NCBI RefSeq assembly: GCF_000478275.1
Contig: NZ_ASJB01000043.1
Location: forward strand, 124,001-188,000
Length of the DNA: 64,000 bases
Source: Amycolatopsis orientalis DSM 40040 = KCTC 9412
Lineage (GTDB): Bacteria; Actinomycetota; Actinomycetes; Mycobacteriales; Pseudonocardiaceae
Direction of reading: 5' to 3'
In this document: positions 1 to 9,657 of the stretch, piece by piece
How positions within the stretch are numbered: the first letter of the stretch is position 1
Layout of the letters: each line of letters begins with the position of its first letter
Made by a program: the position numbers and the translations under genes
Notes under the pieces: generated by a model
The model's database searches: none
What the model was told of the DNA's origin: nothing
What the model saw: the letters and a program-made list of their open reading frames with translations, nothing else

Positions 1-1808
1 GCCGCGTCCGACACCTTCGCGACGGTGGCCACCCGTTCGGCACGGGTCTCCTGTTCCCTGCCGAGTTCGGTGGCGAACACGCGCACGAGGTCGTGCACTC
101 GGAACCGTTGCTCACCGGTCGGATCGAGACCGGTGGGTTCGAGCAGACTGGCTTCGACGAGCTCGTCGATGGCCTCCTCCGCCTCTTCGTCGGCGGTGTC
201 GTTGATGAGGGTCGAGACCGCCCACGCGGGAAGGTCGAGGGTGCGGCACCGGCCGATCAGCCGGAACGCGCGCCGCGCGGCCGGGCTCAGCGCCTGGTAG
301 CTCAACGCGATACTGCCCCGGACCTGGAGATCGCTGACCCGCAGTTCGTCGAGGCGCGAGACCTCGTCCTCCAGTTTCCCGGCGAGTCTCCCCAGTGGCA
401 GCCCCGGCCGCATGGCGAGCCTGCTGCCCGCGATCCGCAGTGCCAGCGGGAGATTGCCGCAGGCCTTGGCGATCCGCTCCGCGTCCGCGCGTTCGGCGCC
501 GACCCGGTCCGGCCCGGCCAGCCGCTCCAGCAGGGCCATCGCCTCGTCGCCGGACAGCGGGGCGAGGTGGAGGCGATCCGCCCCGGCGAGCCCGGAAAGC
601 CGCTGCCTGCTGGTGATCAGCACGGCGCAGCCCGGCGTTCCCGGCAGCAGCGCGCGGATCTGATCCGGGCCCGCGGCGTCGTCGAGCACCACGAGGACCC
701 GCCTGTCGGCGAGGCGGCCGCGGTAGACCGCCGCCCGCGCTTCGACGTCGTCCGGGATGGCGGGGCCGGTGACCCCCAGCGCGCGCAGGAGATCACCGAG
801 GACGTCGGCGAGGTCGCGCGGGGAGGAGGCGCCCGCCAGCGGGACGAACAGCTGGCCGTCCGGAAAGGACCGGCGCAGCCGGTGCGCGGTGCTGACCGCG
901 AGGGTCGACTTGCCGGCGCCGGGTTCGCCGGTGATCACCGCGACCGGGACGCCCGCGCCGTCGCCGAGCAGTCCGGAGAGCCGCGCGATCTCGCCCTCGC
1001 GGCCGGCGAAATCCGCGATGTCCGGCGGGAGCTGGCAGAGCGGGAAGACCGCCGCCGTCTTGGTGGCCGGCACCGGATCCTCCCCGCGCAGCACGGCGGC
1101 GTGCACGCGGCGGACCTCGGCGCCGGGCTCCACGCCGAGTTCCTCGACGAGGGTGGCGCGCAGACCGCGGTAGACGGCCAGCGAATCGGCCTGCCGCCCG
1201 GCGCGGTGCAACGCGATCATCAGCTGCGCGGCCAGCCGCTCGCGCAACGGGTGTTCGGTGATCATCGCCTGGAGTTCGCCGGTGAGTTCGCCGTGCCTGC
1301 CGTCGGACAGTTCGGCGTCGACACAGTCCTCGAAGGCGGCGAGACGTTCCGACTCGAGCCGGGCGACGTCCGCGTCGAGCCGGGGGACGTGCAGTCCCGA
1401 CAGGACCGGCCCGCGCCATTCCGCGAGCGCGCGGCGATAGTGCCCGGCGGCCGCCGCCGGATCACCCGCCCTGGCCGCCGCCTTCCCCGCCGCGGCGGCC
1501 TCGCGGAAGGACAGCAGATCGAGTTCGCCCGGCCCGACCGCCAGCCGGTAGCCGAGCGGATCGCGCTCGATCTCCAGCCCTGCGATCCGTGCCCGCAGGC
1601 GGGAGACGTAGGTGTGCAGATTCGAGGCGTAGGACTTGGGCGGCGTCTCCGGCCAGAGCGCCTCGACCAGCACGTCGACCGGCACGGACGAGTTCGCGTT
1701 CAGCAGGAGGACGGCCAGCAGGGTGCGCTGATGATCGCCGCGCGGCGTCGTGCGCCGCCCGGACGGGCCCTCGATCGTCAACGGTCCGAGCACGCCGAAT
1801 CGCGGCAC
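1..1808 (-). CDS. SARP/AfsR-type transcriptional regulator, 3' end cut by window
   Basis: The reading frame is open from the GTG at 1808 to the window edge (about 602 codons). GGGGAGG lies 5 nt upstream of this GTG; an in-frame GTG at 1814 is the alternative. The protein starts with an OmpR-like winged-helix domain (about residues 1-95, containing VDVLVEALWPETPPKS) and a bacterial transcriptional activation domain rich in helices (about 100-245). An NB-ARC/STAND ATPase follows, with Walker A GEPGAGKS and a Walker B-like RVLVVLDDA. SARP proteins of this kind activate secondary-metabolite genes in actinomycetes. The target is unknown because the likely context lies left of the window; any TPR-type C-terminus would be outside too. 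Confidence 0.85.
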   Translation of the reverse strand, partial: MPRFGVLGPLTIEGPSGRRTTPRGDHQRTLLAVLLLNANSSVPVDVLVEALWPETPPKSYASNLHTYVSRLRARIAGLEIERDPLGYRLAVGPGELDLLSFREAAAAGKAAARAGDPAAAAGHYRRALAEWRGPVLSGLHVPRLDADVARLESERLAAFEDCVDAELSDGRHGELTGELQAMITEHPLRERLAAQLMIALHRAGRQADSLAVYRGLRATLVEELGVEPGAEVRRVHAAVLRGEDPVPATKTAAVFPLCQLPPDIADFAGREGEIARLSGLLGDGAGVPVAVITGEPGAGKSTLAVSTAHRLRRSFPDGQLFVPLAGASSPRDLADVLGDLLRALGVTGPAIPDDVEARAAVYRGRLADRRVLVVLDDAAGPDQIRALLPGTPGCAVLITSRQRLSGLAGADRLHLAPLSGDEAMALLERLAGPDRVGAERADAERIAKACGNLPLALRIAGSRLAMRPGLPLGRLAGKLEDEVSRLDELRVSDLQVRGSIALSYQALSPAARRAFRLIGRCRTLDLPAWAVSTLINDTADEEAEEAIDELVEASLLEPTGLDPTGEQRFRVHDLVRVFATELGREQETRAERVATVAKVSDA

Positions 1809-1951
1809 GGGCACCTCCCCAGGTCATGAGAGGGGCGAGACTAGCGAGGGGTGCCGACAATTCTGTGACCTGTCCCGCCCGGCGCACCGGGGCTCATCTG
1901 CACTGCTAGCCTTCGAACCCGGCATATCGGGACACTATCGGGGAGTTGCAC

Positions 1952-2866
1952 GTGTCTGCAGGTGGCGGAACCAAGGCGATCATCGCCGCGCTCGTGGCGA
2001 ACGCCGGAATCGCGGCCGCGAAGTTCACCGGCTTCCTCATCACGGGGTCGTCCTCGATGCTCGCCGAGTCCGTGCACTCGCTCGCGGACACCTCGAACCA
2101 GGGCCTGCTGCTGCTGGGGCAGAAGACCTCGCAGCGCAAGGCGACCCGCACGCATCCGTTCGGCTTCGGCCGCGACCGGTACTTCTACTCGTTCATCGTC
2201 GCGCTGATGCTCTTCAGCCTCGGCTCGGTCTTCGCGCTGTACGAGGGCATCCACAAGATCTCGCATCCCGAAGACCTGACCTCGCCGCTGGTCGCCGTCG
2301 GCATCCTCGTGGTCGCGATCGGGCTGGAGTCGTACTCCTTCTACACCGCGATCCAGGAATCGAAGAAGATCAAGGGCGACGTGGGCTGGTGGGCGTTCAT
2401 CCGCCAGGCGAAGACACCGGAGCTGCCGGTGGTGCTGCTGGAGGACGCGGGCGCGCTGCTCGGCCTCGTGTTCGCGCTCGCGGGCGTCGGCCTTTCGGTC
2501 GTCACCGGGGACCCGGTGTGGGACGGCATCGGCACCGTCACGATCGGCCTGCTGCTCGGGGTCATCGCGATCATCCTGATCATCGAGATGAAGAGCCTGC
2601 TGATCGGCGAGGGCGCCTCCGGGGCCGACCTTGACACGATCGTCGACGAACTCGCCGCGGGCAAGGTCGAGCGGGTCATCCACATCCGGACGCTGTACAT
2701 CGGCCCGGACGAGATGCTGGTGGCCGCGAAACTCGCGCTGGTGCCCGGTTTGGAGACCGCCGAGATCGCGCAAGCCATCGACGACGCCGAAGCGCGCGTG
2801 CGCGCGAAGGTGCCGACGGCGAAACTGATCTACCTCGAGCCGGACCTGGATCGCGCGCTGGCCTGA
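1952..2866 (+). CDS. Cation diffusion facilitator (CDF) family transporter
   Basis: A 304-residue inner-membrane protein with about five to six hydrophobic segments, followed by a cytoplasmic C-terminal domain (about 205-304). The family exports divalent metals such as Zn, Fe or Mn by proton exchange. Typical signs are the SSSMLAESVHSLADTSNQ region in the second helix, with the HxxxD metal-site pattern, and a second acidic/polar helix near VLLEDAGALLGL. GTG 1952 is preferred because GGGGAG (1940-1945) sits 6 nt before it; TTG 1946 in the same frame is too close to that site. It is a single gene whose end is followed 23 nt later by a perfect palindrome. The metal cannot be told from the sequence. 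Confidence 0.85.
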   Translation: MSAGGGTKAIIAALVANAGIAAAKFTGFLITGSSSMLAESVHSLADTSNQGLLLLGQKTSQRKATRTHPFGFGRDRYFYSFIVALMLFSLGSVFALYEGIHKISHPEDLTSPLVAVGILVVAIGLESYSFYTAIQESKKIKGDVGWWAFIRQAKTPELPVVLLEDAGALLGLVFALAGVGLSVVTGDPVWDGIGTVTIGLLLGVIAIILIIEMKSLLIGEGASGADLDTIVDELAAGKVERVIHIRTLYIGPDEMLVAAKLALVPGLETAEIAQAIDDAEARVRAKVPTAKLIYLEPDLDRALA

Positions 2867-2889
2867 GCCGGGCCGCCCGGTCACCTCGG

Positions 2890-2933
2890 TCGTGAGTGGT
2901 AATGACGGTTAGAACCGTCATTACCACTCACGA
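2890..2933. repeat. Family A intergenic palindrome, copy 1 (terminator-like)
   Basis: Perfect inverted repeat with 21-bp arms and a 2-nt centre (AG), just after the CDF gene. The outer stem CGTGAGTGGTAA is shared with copies at 9658-9703 and 48422-48467. The inner stem differs but is still fully paired, a compensatory change that suggests selection on the hairpin. No U-tract follows. Confidence 0.85.
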
Positions 2934-3098
2934 GAAGCGGCGCGAAACCATCGCACCGTGACGGCCGTTCGGAGCAACTGTCCGTGTCGCGCCGGTTACC
3001 GTCGCGACCTTCGCCTACTTCGTTGCTCTCCCACCGCGCTCGCGTTCCGGCCGGGAGATAGGGTCCGTTGAACCGCAGTGAGGTGTAGGAGGTCAAGG

Positions 3099-4619
3099 GT
3101 GCCCGGGAATGGTCTGTGGCGTACGAAATCCATCGAGCAGTCGATCGCTGACACCGACGAGCCGGGGACCAAGCTCAGGCGGAACCTGGGTGCGTGGGAC
3201 CTGACCGTCTTCGGTGTCGCCGTCGTCATCGGTGCCGGGATCTTCACCCTCACCGCGCGGACGGCCGGTGACTTCGCGGGGCCGTCGGTCTCGCTCGCGT
3301 TCGTGTTCGCGGCCATCGCCTGCGCGCTGGCCGCCCTCTGTTACGCGGAATTCGCGTCGACCGTCCCGGTGGCCGGGAGCGCGTACACGTTCTCCTACGC
3401 CACGTTCGGCGAGTTCATGGCGTGGATCATCGGCTGGGACCTCATCCTCGAACTCGCGGTCGGCGCGGCCGCGGTGTCGAAGGGCTGGTCCGCGTACCTC
3501 GAAACCGTGCTCTCCTACATTTTCGGCAAGGGCACGAAGACGACCTTCGAGATCGGCCCGGTCCCGGTCGACTGGGGCGCCCTGCTCGTGGTGCTCGTGC
3601 TGGCGACGCTGCTCGCCGTCGGCACCAAGCTGTCGTCGCGGTTCTCGATGGTGATCACCGGGATCAAGGTCGCGGTGGTGCTGTTCGTGATCGTGCTCGG
3701 CATCTTCTACATCAAGGGTTCGAACTACACCCCGTTCGTCCCGGACGCGCAGCCCGCCGCGGAATCGGCGTCCACCGGGGTCGACCAGTCGCTGTTCTCG
3801 CTGGTCGCCGGTGGCGGCAGCAGCGCGTTCGGCGTCTTCGGCCTGCTGGCCGCGGCGTCGCTGGTGTTCTTCGCGTTCATCGGGTTCGACATCGTCGCGA
3901 CCACCGCCGAAGAGACCCGCAACCCGCAGAAGGCCGTGCCCCGGGGCATCTTCGGCTCGCTCGCCATCGTCACGGTGCTGTACGTGGCCGTGTCGCTCGT
4001 GGTCGTCGGCATGGTGAACTACAAGGATCTCGCGACCTCGGCCGGCGACGGCGGCAAGAAGACGCTCGCCTCCGCGTTCGCGGCCAACGGCGTCGACTGG
4101 GCGGCCAACATCATTTCCGTCGGTGCCCTCGCCGGTCTGACGACCGTCGTCATGGTGCTGATGCTCGGCCAGATCCGGATCATCTTCGCGATGTCGCGTG
4201 ACGGCCTGATGCCGCGCGGGCTCGCGAAGACGGGGGAGCACGGCACGCCGAAGCGGGCGACCATCGTCGTCGGCGGGCTGGTCGCGGTCGCGGCGACGTT
4301 CTTCCCGGCGGACAAACTCGAGGAAATGGTCAACGTAGGGACGCTTTTCGCTTTCGTTCTGGTCTCCGCGGGTGTGCTGGTGCTGCGCAAGACCCGGCCC
4401 GATCTGCCCCGCGCGTTCCGGGTGCCGTGGGTTCCGGTGATCCCGATCCTGGCGATCGTCGCCTGTCTCTGGCTGATGCTGAACCTGACCGTGCTGACCT
4501 GGCTGCGCTTCCTGGCGTGGATGGCGCTGGGCGTCGTCATCTACTTCGCCTACGGCCGTCGTCATTCGCTTCTCGGCAAGAAGAACAAGGGCGAGGTCAC
4601 GGCGTCCGTATCGGACTGA
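3099..4619 (+). CDS. APC-superfamily amino acid permease
   Basis: A 506-residue polytopic membrane protein with about twelve hydrophobic segments. It begins with a short cytoplasmic N-terminus and a first helix carrying the APC hallmark VVIGAGIFTLTART, an unwound substrate-binding stretch. Further family signs are FFAFIGFDIVATTAEETRNPQKAVPRGI around the middle and the cationic loop RDGLMPRGLAK. These resemble cationic amino-acid transporters (CAT/YfnA type); the actual substrate is not determined. GTG 3099 has GGAGG 6 nt upstream and is preferred over the in-frame GTG 3078. It appears monocistronic, with a hairpin directly after the stop. Confidence 0.88.
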   Translation: MPGNGLWRTKSIEQSIADTDEPGTKLRRNLGAWDLTVFGVAVVIGAGIFTLTARTAGDFAGPSVSLAFVFAAIACALAALCYAEFASTVPVAGSAYTFSYATFGEFMAWIIGWDLILELAVGAAAVSKGWSAYLETVLSYIFGKGTKTTFEIGPVPVDWGALLVVLVLATLLAVGTKLSSRFSMVITGIKVAVVLFVIVLGIFYIKGSNYTPFVPDAQPAAESASTGVDQSLFSLVAGGGSSAFGVFGLLAAASLVFFAFIGFDIVATTAEETRNPQKAVPRGIFGSLAIVTVLYVAVSLVVVGMVNYKDLATSAGDGGKKTLASAFAANGVDWAANIISVGALAGLTTVVMVLMLGQIRIIFAMSRDGLMPRGLAKTGEHGTPKRATIVVGGLVAVAATFFPADKLEEMVNVGTLFAFVLVSAGVLVLRKTRPDLPRAFRVPWVPVIPILAIVACLWLMLNLTVLTWLRFLAWMALGVVIYFAYGRRHSLLGKKNKGEVTASVSD

Positions 4620-4633
4620 TCATTCTCGTTTCG

Positions 4634-4667
4634 GCGGCCCACCATTCCTTTGTGGATGGTGGGCCGC
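4634..4667 (+). terminator. Hairpin after the amino acid permease
   Basis: GCGGCCCACCAT (4634-4645) pairs perfectly with ATGGTGGGCCGC (4656-4667) across a 10-nt loop, 15 nt after the permease stop. It looks like an intrinsic terminator without a strong U-tract, as is common in actinobacteria. Confidence 0.7.
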
Positions 4668-4840
4668 GCTGTTCGGGGCCCCGGTTTCGGTGTGAAATCG
4701 GTGTGCGATAGCGTCCGGGCTCTTACTTCCCCCTGGTGGGTGAACGGGGCTCGTGTAGAAGCACCGCGAGTTGACCTTCACCCCTAAAGAGGCACCTCGC
4801 TTTGCTCGTTTGTCCCCCGATCGGTACAGGAGAGCTCTGA

Positions 4841-5545
4841 ATGCAGATCATCACCGGACGGCGTGTCCGCTCCGCCGCCACCGTCGTCGCGCTGGCGACC
4901 GCCGCCCTGCTCGGTGTCACGGGCACCGCGCTGGCGTGCCACACCGACGACGGCCGGGCCATCCCGACCCCGAAGAACGTCAGCACCTGTGAGAAGGCCA
5001 AGCTCCCTGGCACCGAGATCTCCACGAAGGACCTGACCTTCACCGGTGGCACCGAAAAGGACAAGTACCTCAACATCACCGCGGTCGCTGAAGGTGTCAC
5101 CGTCACCGCGATCGTGGTCAAGGGCGGCGACGGCTACAACATCTACGAGCCCGGCAAGCGTGGCCTCGCCGCGACCCCGCCGTGGGAAAAGCTGCGCTCG
5201 CCGATGAACGGCGGCGGTCAGCAGGCCGACATCAGCCACTGGTTCGCCTGTGGTGAAAAGAAGACCAAGCCGACCGAGCCGACGAAGCCGACCGAGCCGA
5301 CGAAGACCACCACGGCCAAGCCGCCGACGTCCGCCCCGACCACCTCGGGCAAGCCGACCCAGACGTCGGAAACCCCGAGCAGCACCACCGCCCCGGCCCC
5401 CGCGGTCGGCGGTAACGGTGGCAACGGCGGCGGCCTCGCGGACACCGGTTTCGACAACGCCTGGCTGCTGTGGGCCGGTGGCCTGCTGGTCCTGGCCGGT
5501 GTCGGCGTCCTGGTCCTGCTGCGCGTGCGTCGCAAGGCCAACTGA
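4841..5545 (+). CDS. Secreted surface protein with LPXTG-like (LADTG) C-terminal sorting signal
   Basis: A 234-residue protein with a Sec signal peptide (RRVRSAATVVALATAALLGVTGTALA, cleavage near residue 31). A globular region of about 110 residues containing three further Cys follows, then a low-complexity KPTEPTKPTEPTK/Ser-Thr-Pro linker that may span the cell wall. The C-terminus has LADTG, a hydrophobic helix and a basic tail (RVRRKAN), the arrangement of a sortase substrate with Leu-Ala in place of Leu-Pro. An AGGAGAG Shine-Dalgarno supports the ATG. No sortase gene is in the window, so anchoring to the wall rather than the membrane is an inference. The function of the globular part is not recognised. 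Confidence 0.75.
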   Translation: MQIITGRRVRSAATVVALATAALLGVTGTALACHTDDGRAIPTPKNVSTCEKAKLPGTEISTKDLTFTGGTEKDKYLNITAVAEGVTVTAIVVKGGDGYNIYEPGKRGLAATPPWEKLRSPMNGGGQQADISHWFACGEKKTKPTEPTKPTEPTKTTTAKPPTSAPTTSGKPTQTSETPSSTTAPAPAVGGNGGNGGGLADTGFDNAWLLWAGGLLVLAGVGVLVLLRVRRKAN

Positions 5546-5556
5546 CGTAGGTAGCT

Positions 5557-5599
5557 GAAAGGGCCCTTCACCGCATGTCATGCGGTGAAGGGCCCTTTC
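5557..5599. repeat. Family D palindrome, copy 1 (bidirectional terminator-like)
   Basis: Arms of 21 bp (5557-5577 and 5579-5599, perfect) between two convergent genes. The core GAAAGGGCCCTTCACCGC is identical to the arm at 62387-62404, 57 kb away. A weaker half-copy (GAAAGTTCCCTTCAGCGCAT, 5617-5636) follows and contains the stop codon of the gene on the opposite strand. Confidence 0.85.
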
Positions 5600-5627
5600 G
5601 CTGCGTCCTACTCGGGGAAAGTTCCCT

Positions 5628-7928
5628 TCAGCGCATTTGGGGGAAGTCGCCGAAGAGCGATCCCTGCTCGCCCCAAGGGTTCGTCGGGCGGGGACGGCCG
5701 AGTCCGGCGGCCATCGCGACGGCGTTGTCCCATTCGGCGTCGACGACGTAGTCCGTGTGCTTGAGGACGCCGGGCGCCCAGCGGTGCCGTCCGGTCGGGC
5801 CGCGCATCGGGTCGGGCAGCCAGTGATCGCCGCCGAGCACGAGGACGCCCTGCTCGTCGGCTTCCGCGGCCAGCGGCCCGGTGCCGCCGCCGGGCAGATA
5901 GCCGTCGCCCAGCAGTTTCCCGCCCACCACGCGGTGCCGCCACGTCGTGACGCCGCCGCCGAAGATGTCCGTGCCGCGGCACAGTGCCCGCCACCGGCCG
6001 TCGAGATCCTCGTACAGCCCGGCGAGCTGCGCCTGCGGCAGCATCGCGGGGAAGGCCCGCTGATAACCCCACTGCAGCGGGGAGCCCGCGGTCAGCAGCC
6101 CGACGCGTTCGCGGTCCTCCGGCGGGAGATCGGCGATCACACGCGCCGCGGCGAGCACGGTCAGCAGGCTGCCGAGGTTGTACCCGGACAGCACGACCCG
6201 GGTGCCGGGATCGGCCAGATGTTCCTTGACCCGGTCCGCGAGTTCCGGGACGACCTTGAGCGCGTAACTCGGCGGAACGGTCGGATGCGCGGCGCGCGGC
6301 CAGAAGCACACGAGGTCCGCCAGCGCGCCGAGGTGACGGCTGCGCTTGGGCGTCGTCGCCGCGGCGAACACGACCCGCAGCAGACCGGCGGCCAGCGCGC
6401 CGAGGGCGAACACACCGATCGTCGAAAGCGGGGTGAACCAGCCTGGCAGATGCCCGAAACCGAACCGCACCACCAAAAGCGCGCCGCCGCCCGCCGCCAT
6501 CGCGAGCGCGACCGTGAGCGCGAGGTGGTGCAAATGCTTGCGTTCCCAGGAGGCACGGGCCCAGACGCGCGCGGCCTCCTCTTCCTGAGCCTTGCCGATC
6601 TCCATCAGCTCGACGATCTTCGGGATGCCGCGCCTCAGCCGCCGCAGCGGGACGGCCACCGCGAAGCCGAGCACGCCGAGCACGACGGCGAGGGCGAGTC
6701 CGGCGCCCCACAGCACCGTCACCAGGACGTAGGTGTCGGGCAGCCGCAGATCGTTCGCGCCGACCAGTTGCCGCAGCGCGACCGCTAGTCCCGCGCCGAA
6801 ACCGCCGCCGAGCAGACCGGCGAGCGCGATGACCGGGGCGGCCGCCCAGCCGCCGAGCCACGGCCGCAACCGGTGCGGCAGATGCTTCCAGGTGGGACGG
6901 CCCAGCAACGCCGCCGGGACGAGCAGCAGCGCGAACAGCACGGTCACCGCCACCATCGCCGCGCCGAGCGCTTCGACCGTCCCGTCCGCTCCGCCGAGAC
7001 CGCCACCGGTCAGCCCGGCGGGCAGCGGGGTCCGGCGGACGACGGCGATCCCGACCAGCGCGACGGCGAACGCGATCAGCCCGCCGCGGACCACCGGCCC
7101 GGCCGAGAAACCGACCGTCGAGGCCACGAGCGCGGCGAGGACGAGCGCCAGCGCGCAGATCCAGACGACCAGGTCGAACGTCGCGGTCGGCAGCCGGAAC
7201 GGCCCGCCGAGCAACGGAAGCGCGACACAGGTCAAGGCGGCGACGGTGTGCAGCGTGCGCAGGCCGGGCGTCCGCGGCAGGTCCTGCGGTTGCAGCGGGC
7301 TCGAACTGTGTTCGCGGTGCAGCCGGTTCCGTGAACGCCAGTCCGACGACGGGATCCGGTCGAGGACGAAGATCAGCACCAGCAGCGGCAGCACGCCGAT
7401 CGCGGTCCGCAGCGGCGCGAAATCCCGCAGGAAAGACGGCGCGCCCGGCAGACAGGCCGAGCCGGGCGCGAGGCACTGCGCGGCGAACAGGTCGAGCGAG
7501 ACCACCGCGAGCTGGCTGATCAGCAACATGGTCAGCAGCAGCGAGGCCACCCTCAGCACACCGCGGCACGTGGTGCCGAGCACCGCGGCGAACCGCTTGC
7601 CCTCCGGGACCGGCGGCAGCATCCAGTGCGCGACGTTCGCCAGCGAGAAGGGGAACAGCAGCGCCCAGGTGGCCTTGGCCGCGCCCCCCGACGTCATCCC
7701 GCTCCACAGGTAGCCTTCGAGGATGCGCGGGATCGAACGGCCGAGCGCGGGCAGCACCGGACCGGGAGCGGGACGGCGCAGCCGGTCCGACGGCCGGATC
7801 AGCCTGCCGATCCCGTCGCCCGCGACGTCGACCACCGACGTCGAATCCAGCAGGCTTTCACCGCTCGTGCCCACTAGCCCGGGTACGCGTATTTCGACGA
7901 CGCGAGTGTCGGGACCCGGCATGACCAC
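5628..7928 (-). CDS. Large polytopic membrane protein with lipase-like alpha/beta-hydrolase C-terminal domain
   Basis: About 766 residues. After a short N-terminal region come roughly ten to twelve hydrophobic segments, then a soluble domain of about 270 residues. That domain has a hydrolase-like turn SGYNLGSLLTVLAAARVI and GLLTAGSPLQWGY, as in membrane-linked lipase-like proteins. The nucleophile position of the usual G-x-S-x-G reads Asn (G-Y-N-L-G), so activity as a serine hydrolase is doubtful. Substrate unknown. GTG 7928 is chosen because GGAGG lies 8 nt before it; ATG 7922 and ATG 7991 are also in frame. It is divergent from sahH with about 86 nt between. The last codons and stop fall inside a palindrome-family half-copy. 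Confidence 0.65.
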   Translation of the reverse strand: MVMPGPDTRVVEIRVPGLVGTSGESLLDSTSVVDVAGDGIGRLIRPSDRLRRPAPGPVLPALGRSIPRILEGYLWSGMTSGGAAKATWALLFPFSLANVAHWMLPPVPEGKRFAAVLGTTCRGVLRVASLLLTMLLISQLAVVSLDLFAAQCLAPGSACLPGAPSFLRDFAPLRTAIGVLPLLVLIFVLDRIPSSDWRSRNRLHREHSSSPLQPQDLPRTPGLRTLHTVAALTCVALPLLGGPFRLPTATFDLVVWICALALVLAALVASTVGFSAGPVVRGGLIAFAVALVGIAVVRRTPLPAGLTGGGLGGADGTVEALGAAMVAVTVLFALLLVPAALLGRPTWKHLPHRLRPWLGGWAAAPVIALAGLLGGGFGAGLAVALRQLVGANDLRLPDTYVLVTVLWGAGLALAVVLGVLGFAVAVPLRRLRRGIPKIVELMEIGKAQEEEAARVWARASWERKHLHHLALTVALAMAAGGGALLVVRFGFGHLPGWFTPLSTIGVFALGALAAGLLRVVFAAATTPKRSRHLGALADLVCFWPRAAHPTVPPSYALKVVPELADRVKEHLADPGTRVVLSGYNLGSLLTVLAAARVIADLPPEDRERVGLLTAGSPLQWGYQRAFPAMLPQAQLAGLYEDLDGRWRALCRGTDIFGGGVTTWRHRVVGGKLLGDGYLPGGGTGPLAAEADEQGVLVLGGDHWLPDPMRGPTGRHRWAPGVLKHTDYVVDAEWDNAVAMAAGLGRPRPTNPWGEQGSLFGDFPQMR

Positions 7929-8014
7929 GGTGAAGGCCTCCAAACCGTTCCAGTTGGCGTTGAGCCGACAACGGTACTGTTCCGATGTCATCCATCCTTG
8001 GAGGAAGCGCACAT

Positions 8015-9496
8015 ATGACCCCCGAAAGCGTTGCGAAGCGGCACGACACCCGCAACGGCATCGAGTTCGCCGTCGCCGATCTCGAGGCCGCCGAGTTCGG
8101 CCGCAAGGAGATCCGCCTCGCCGAGCACGAGATGCCCGGCCTGATGGCGCTGCGCCGCGAGTACGCCGAGGTGTATCCCCTGCGGGGAGCCCGGGTCTCG
8201 GGCTCGCTGCACATGACGGTACAGACCGCGGTGCTGATCGAGACCCTCGTCGCCCTGGGTGCGGAAGTGCGCTGGGCCTCCTGCAACATCTTCTCGACGC
8301 AGGATCACGCCGCCGCCGCGGTCGTCGTCGGCCCGCACGGCACCACCGAGGAGCCGAAGGGTGTCCCGGTGTTCGCCTGGAAGGGCGAGTCGCTGGAGGA
8401 GTACTGGTGGTGCACCGAGCGGATGCTCACCTGGGACGACAGTGGTGAGATCGGGCCCAACATGATCCTCGACGACGGCGGCGACGCCACCATGCTGGTG
8501 CACAAGGGAACCGAGTTCGAGAAGGCGGGTGTCGTCCCCTCGCCGGACGAGAACACCTCGGACGAGTTCCGCGTCTTCCTGCAGCTGCTGAGCGCCTCGG
8601 TCGCGGCCGACACCGGCAAGTGGACCAAGATCGGCGAGGGCATCCGGGGCGTCACCGAGGAGACCACCACCGGCGTGCTGCGGCTCTACCAGCTCGCCGC
8701 GGCCGGTGAGCTGCTGTTCCCGGCGATCAACGTGAACGACGCGGTGACCAAGTCGAAGTTCGACAACCGCTACGGCATCCGGCACTCGCTGATCGACGGC
8801 ATCAACCGCGGCACCGACGTCCTCATCGGCGGCAAGGTCGCGGTCGTCTGCGGGTACGGCGACGTCGGCAAGGGCGCCGCGGAATCGCTGCGCGGCCAGG
8901 GTGCGCGGGTGATCGTCACCGAGATCGACCCGATCTGCGCGCTGCAGGCCGCGATGGACGGCTACCAGGTCAAGCGGCTGGAGAACGTCCTCGGCGAGGC
9001 CGACATCATCATCACGACCACCGGCAACAAGGACGTCGTGCTCGTCGAGCACATGGCGAAGATGAAGCACCAGGCGATCCTGGGCAACATCGGCCACTTC
9101 GACAACGAACTCGACATGGCGGGCCTGCAGCGCTACCCGGGCATCCGGCGCATCAACATCAAGCCGCAGGTCGACGAGTGGGTGTTCCCGGACGGCAAGA
9201 GCATCATCGTGCTGTCGGAAGGGCGTCTGCTGAACCTGGGCAACGCGACCGGGCACCCGTCGTTCGTGATGTCGAACAGCTTCTCCAACCAGGTGATCGC
9301 GCAGATCGAGCTGTTCACCAAGTACGAGGAGTACGACAAGGAGGTCTTCCGCCTCCCGAAGAAGCTCGACGAGAAGGTCGCGAAGATCCACCTCGACGCG
9401 CTCGGCGGCGAGCTCACGAAGCTGACCAAGGATCAGGCCGAGTACATCGACGTGGACGTCGAAGGCCCGTTCAAGACGGACCACTACCGGTACTGA
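8015..9496 (+). CDS. sahH: Adenosylhomocysteinase (S-adenosylhomocysteine hydrolase)
   Basis: A 493-residue cytoplasmic enzyme that splits S-adenosylhomocysteine into adenosine and homocysteine, removing the product inhibitor of methyltransferases. It is full length, with the adenosine-binding N-terminal half, the NAD-binding stretch [20 protein letters not shown], and the conserved C-terminal KTDHYRY that closes the NAD site of the neighbouring subunit. The insertion typical of actinobacterial forms (around residues 150-190) is present. ATG 8015 has GGAGGA 9 nt upstream; an in-frame ATG at 7985 overlaps that site and is less likely. In M. tuberculosis sahH lies next to tmk and mtrA; here 3.2 kb of accessory genes separates it from tmk. 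No SAH riboswitch was recognised in the leader. Confidence 0.98.
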   Translation: MTPESVAKRHDTRNGIEFAVADLEAAEFGRKEIRLAEHEMPGLMALRREYAEVYPLRGARVSGSLHMTVQTAVLIETLVALGAEVRWASCNIFSTQDHAAAAVVVGPHGTTEEPKGVPVFAWKGESLEEYWWCTERMLTWDDSGEIGPNMILDDGGDATMLVHKGTEFEKAGVVPSPDENTSDEFRVFLQLLSASVAADTGKWTKIGEGIRGVTEETTTGVLRLYQLAAAGELLFPAINVNDAVTKSKFDNRYGIRHSLIDGINRGTDVLIGGKVAVVCGYGDVGKGAAESLRGQGARVIVTEIDPICALQAAMDGYQVKRLENVLGEADIIITTTGNKDVVLVEHMAKMKHQAILGNIGHFDNELDMAGLQRYPGIRRINIKPQVDEWVFPDGKSIIVLSEGRLLNLGNATGHPSFVMSNSFSNQVIAQIELFTKYEEYDKEVFRLPKKLDEKVAKIHLDALGGELTKLTKDQAEYIDVDVEGPFKTDHYRY

Positions 9497-9657
9497 CCGC
9501 TGCCATGAAGGGGCCTTTCATTGCGCCTTTTCATCCTGGTTGGCGGTGCTGACGGTCGCAAGTAGTCGACTAATTGCGAGAGGTCAGGCCCCTCAGGACC
9601 CGGGACACGCCGCCGGTCAGAGCCCACCGCCCCAGTCGTCGGCCCCGAAAGCTCAGG

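Noticed and set aside
1-1808. Secondary-metabolite gene cluster signalled by the SARP regulator
   Set aside because: No biosynthetic enzymes follow in the window; any cluster would be to the left.
93-1829. Long open frame on the plus strand opposite the SARP regulator
   Set aside because: Low-complexity Arg/Gly/Pro translation with no family signs; the minus strand encodes clear regulator motifs. High GC creates such antisense frames.
7929-8014. SAH riboswitch before sahH
   Set aside because: Only 86 nt separate the divergent genes and no pseudoknot-like pairing typical of SAH riboswitches could be recognised.
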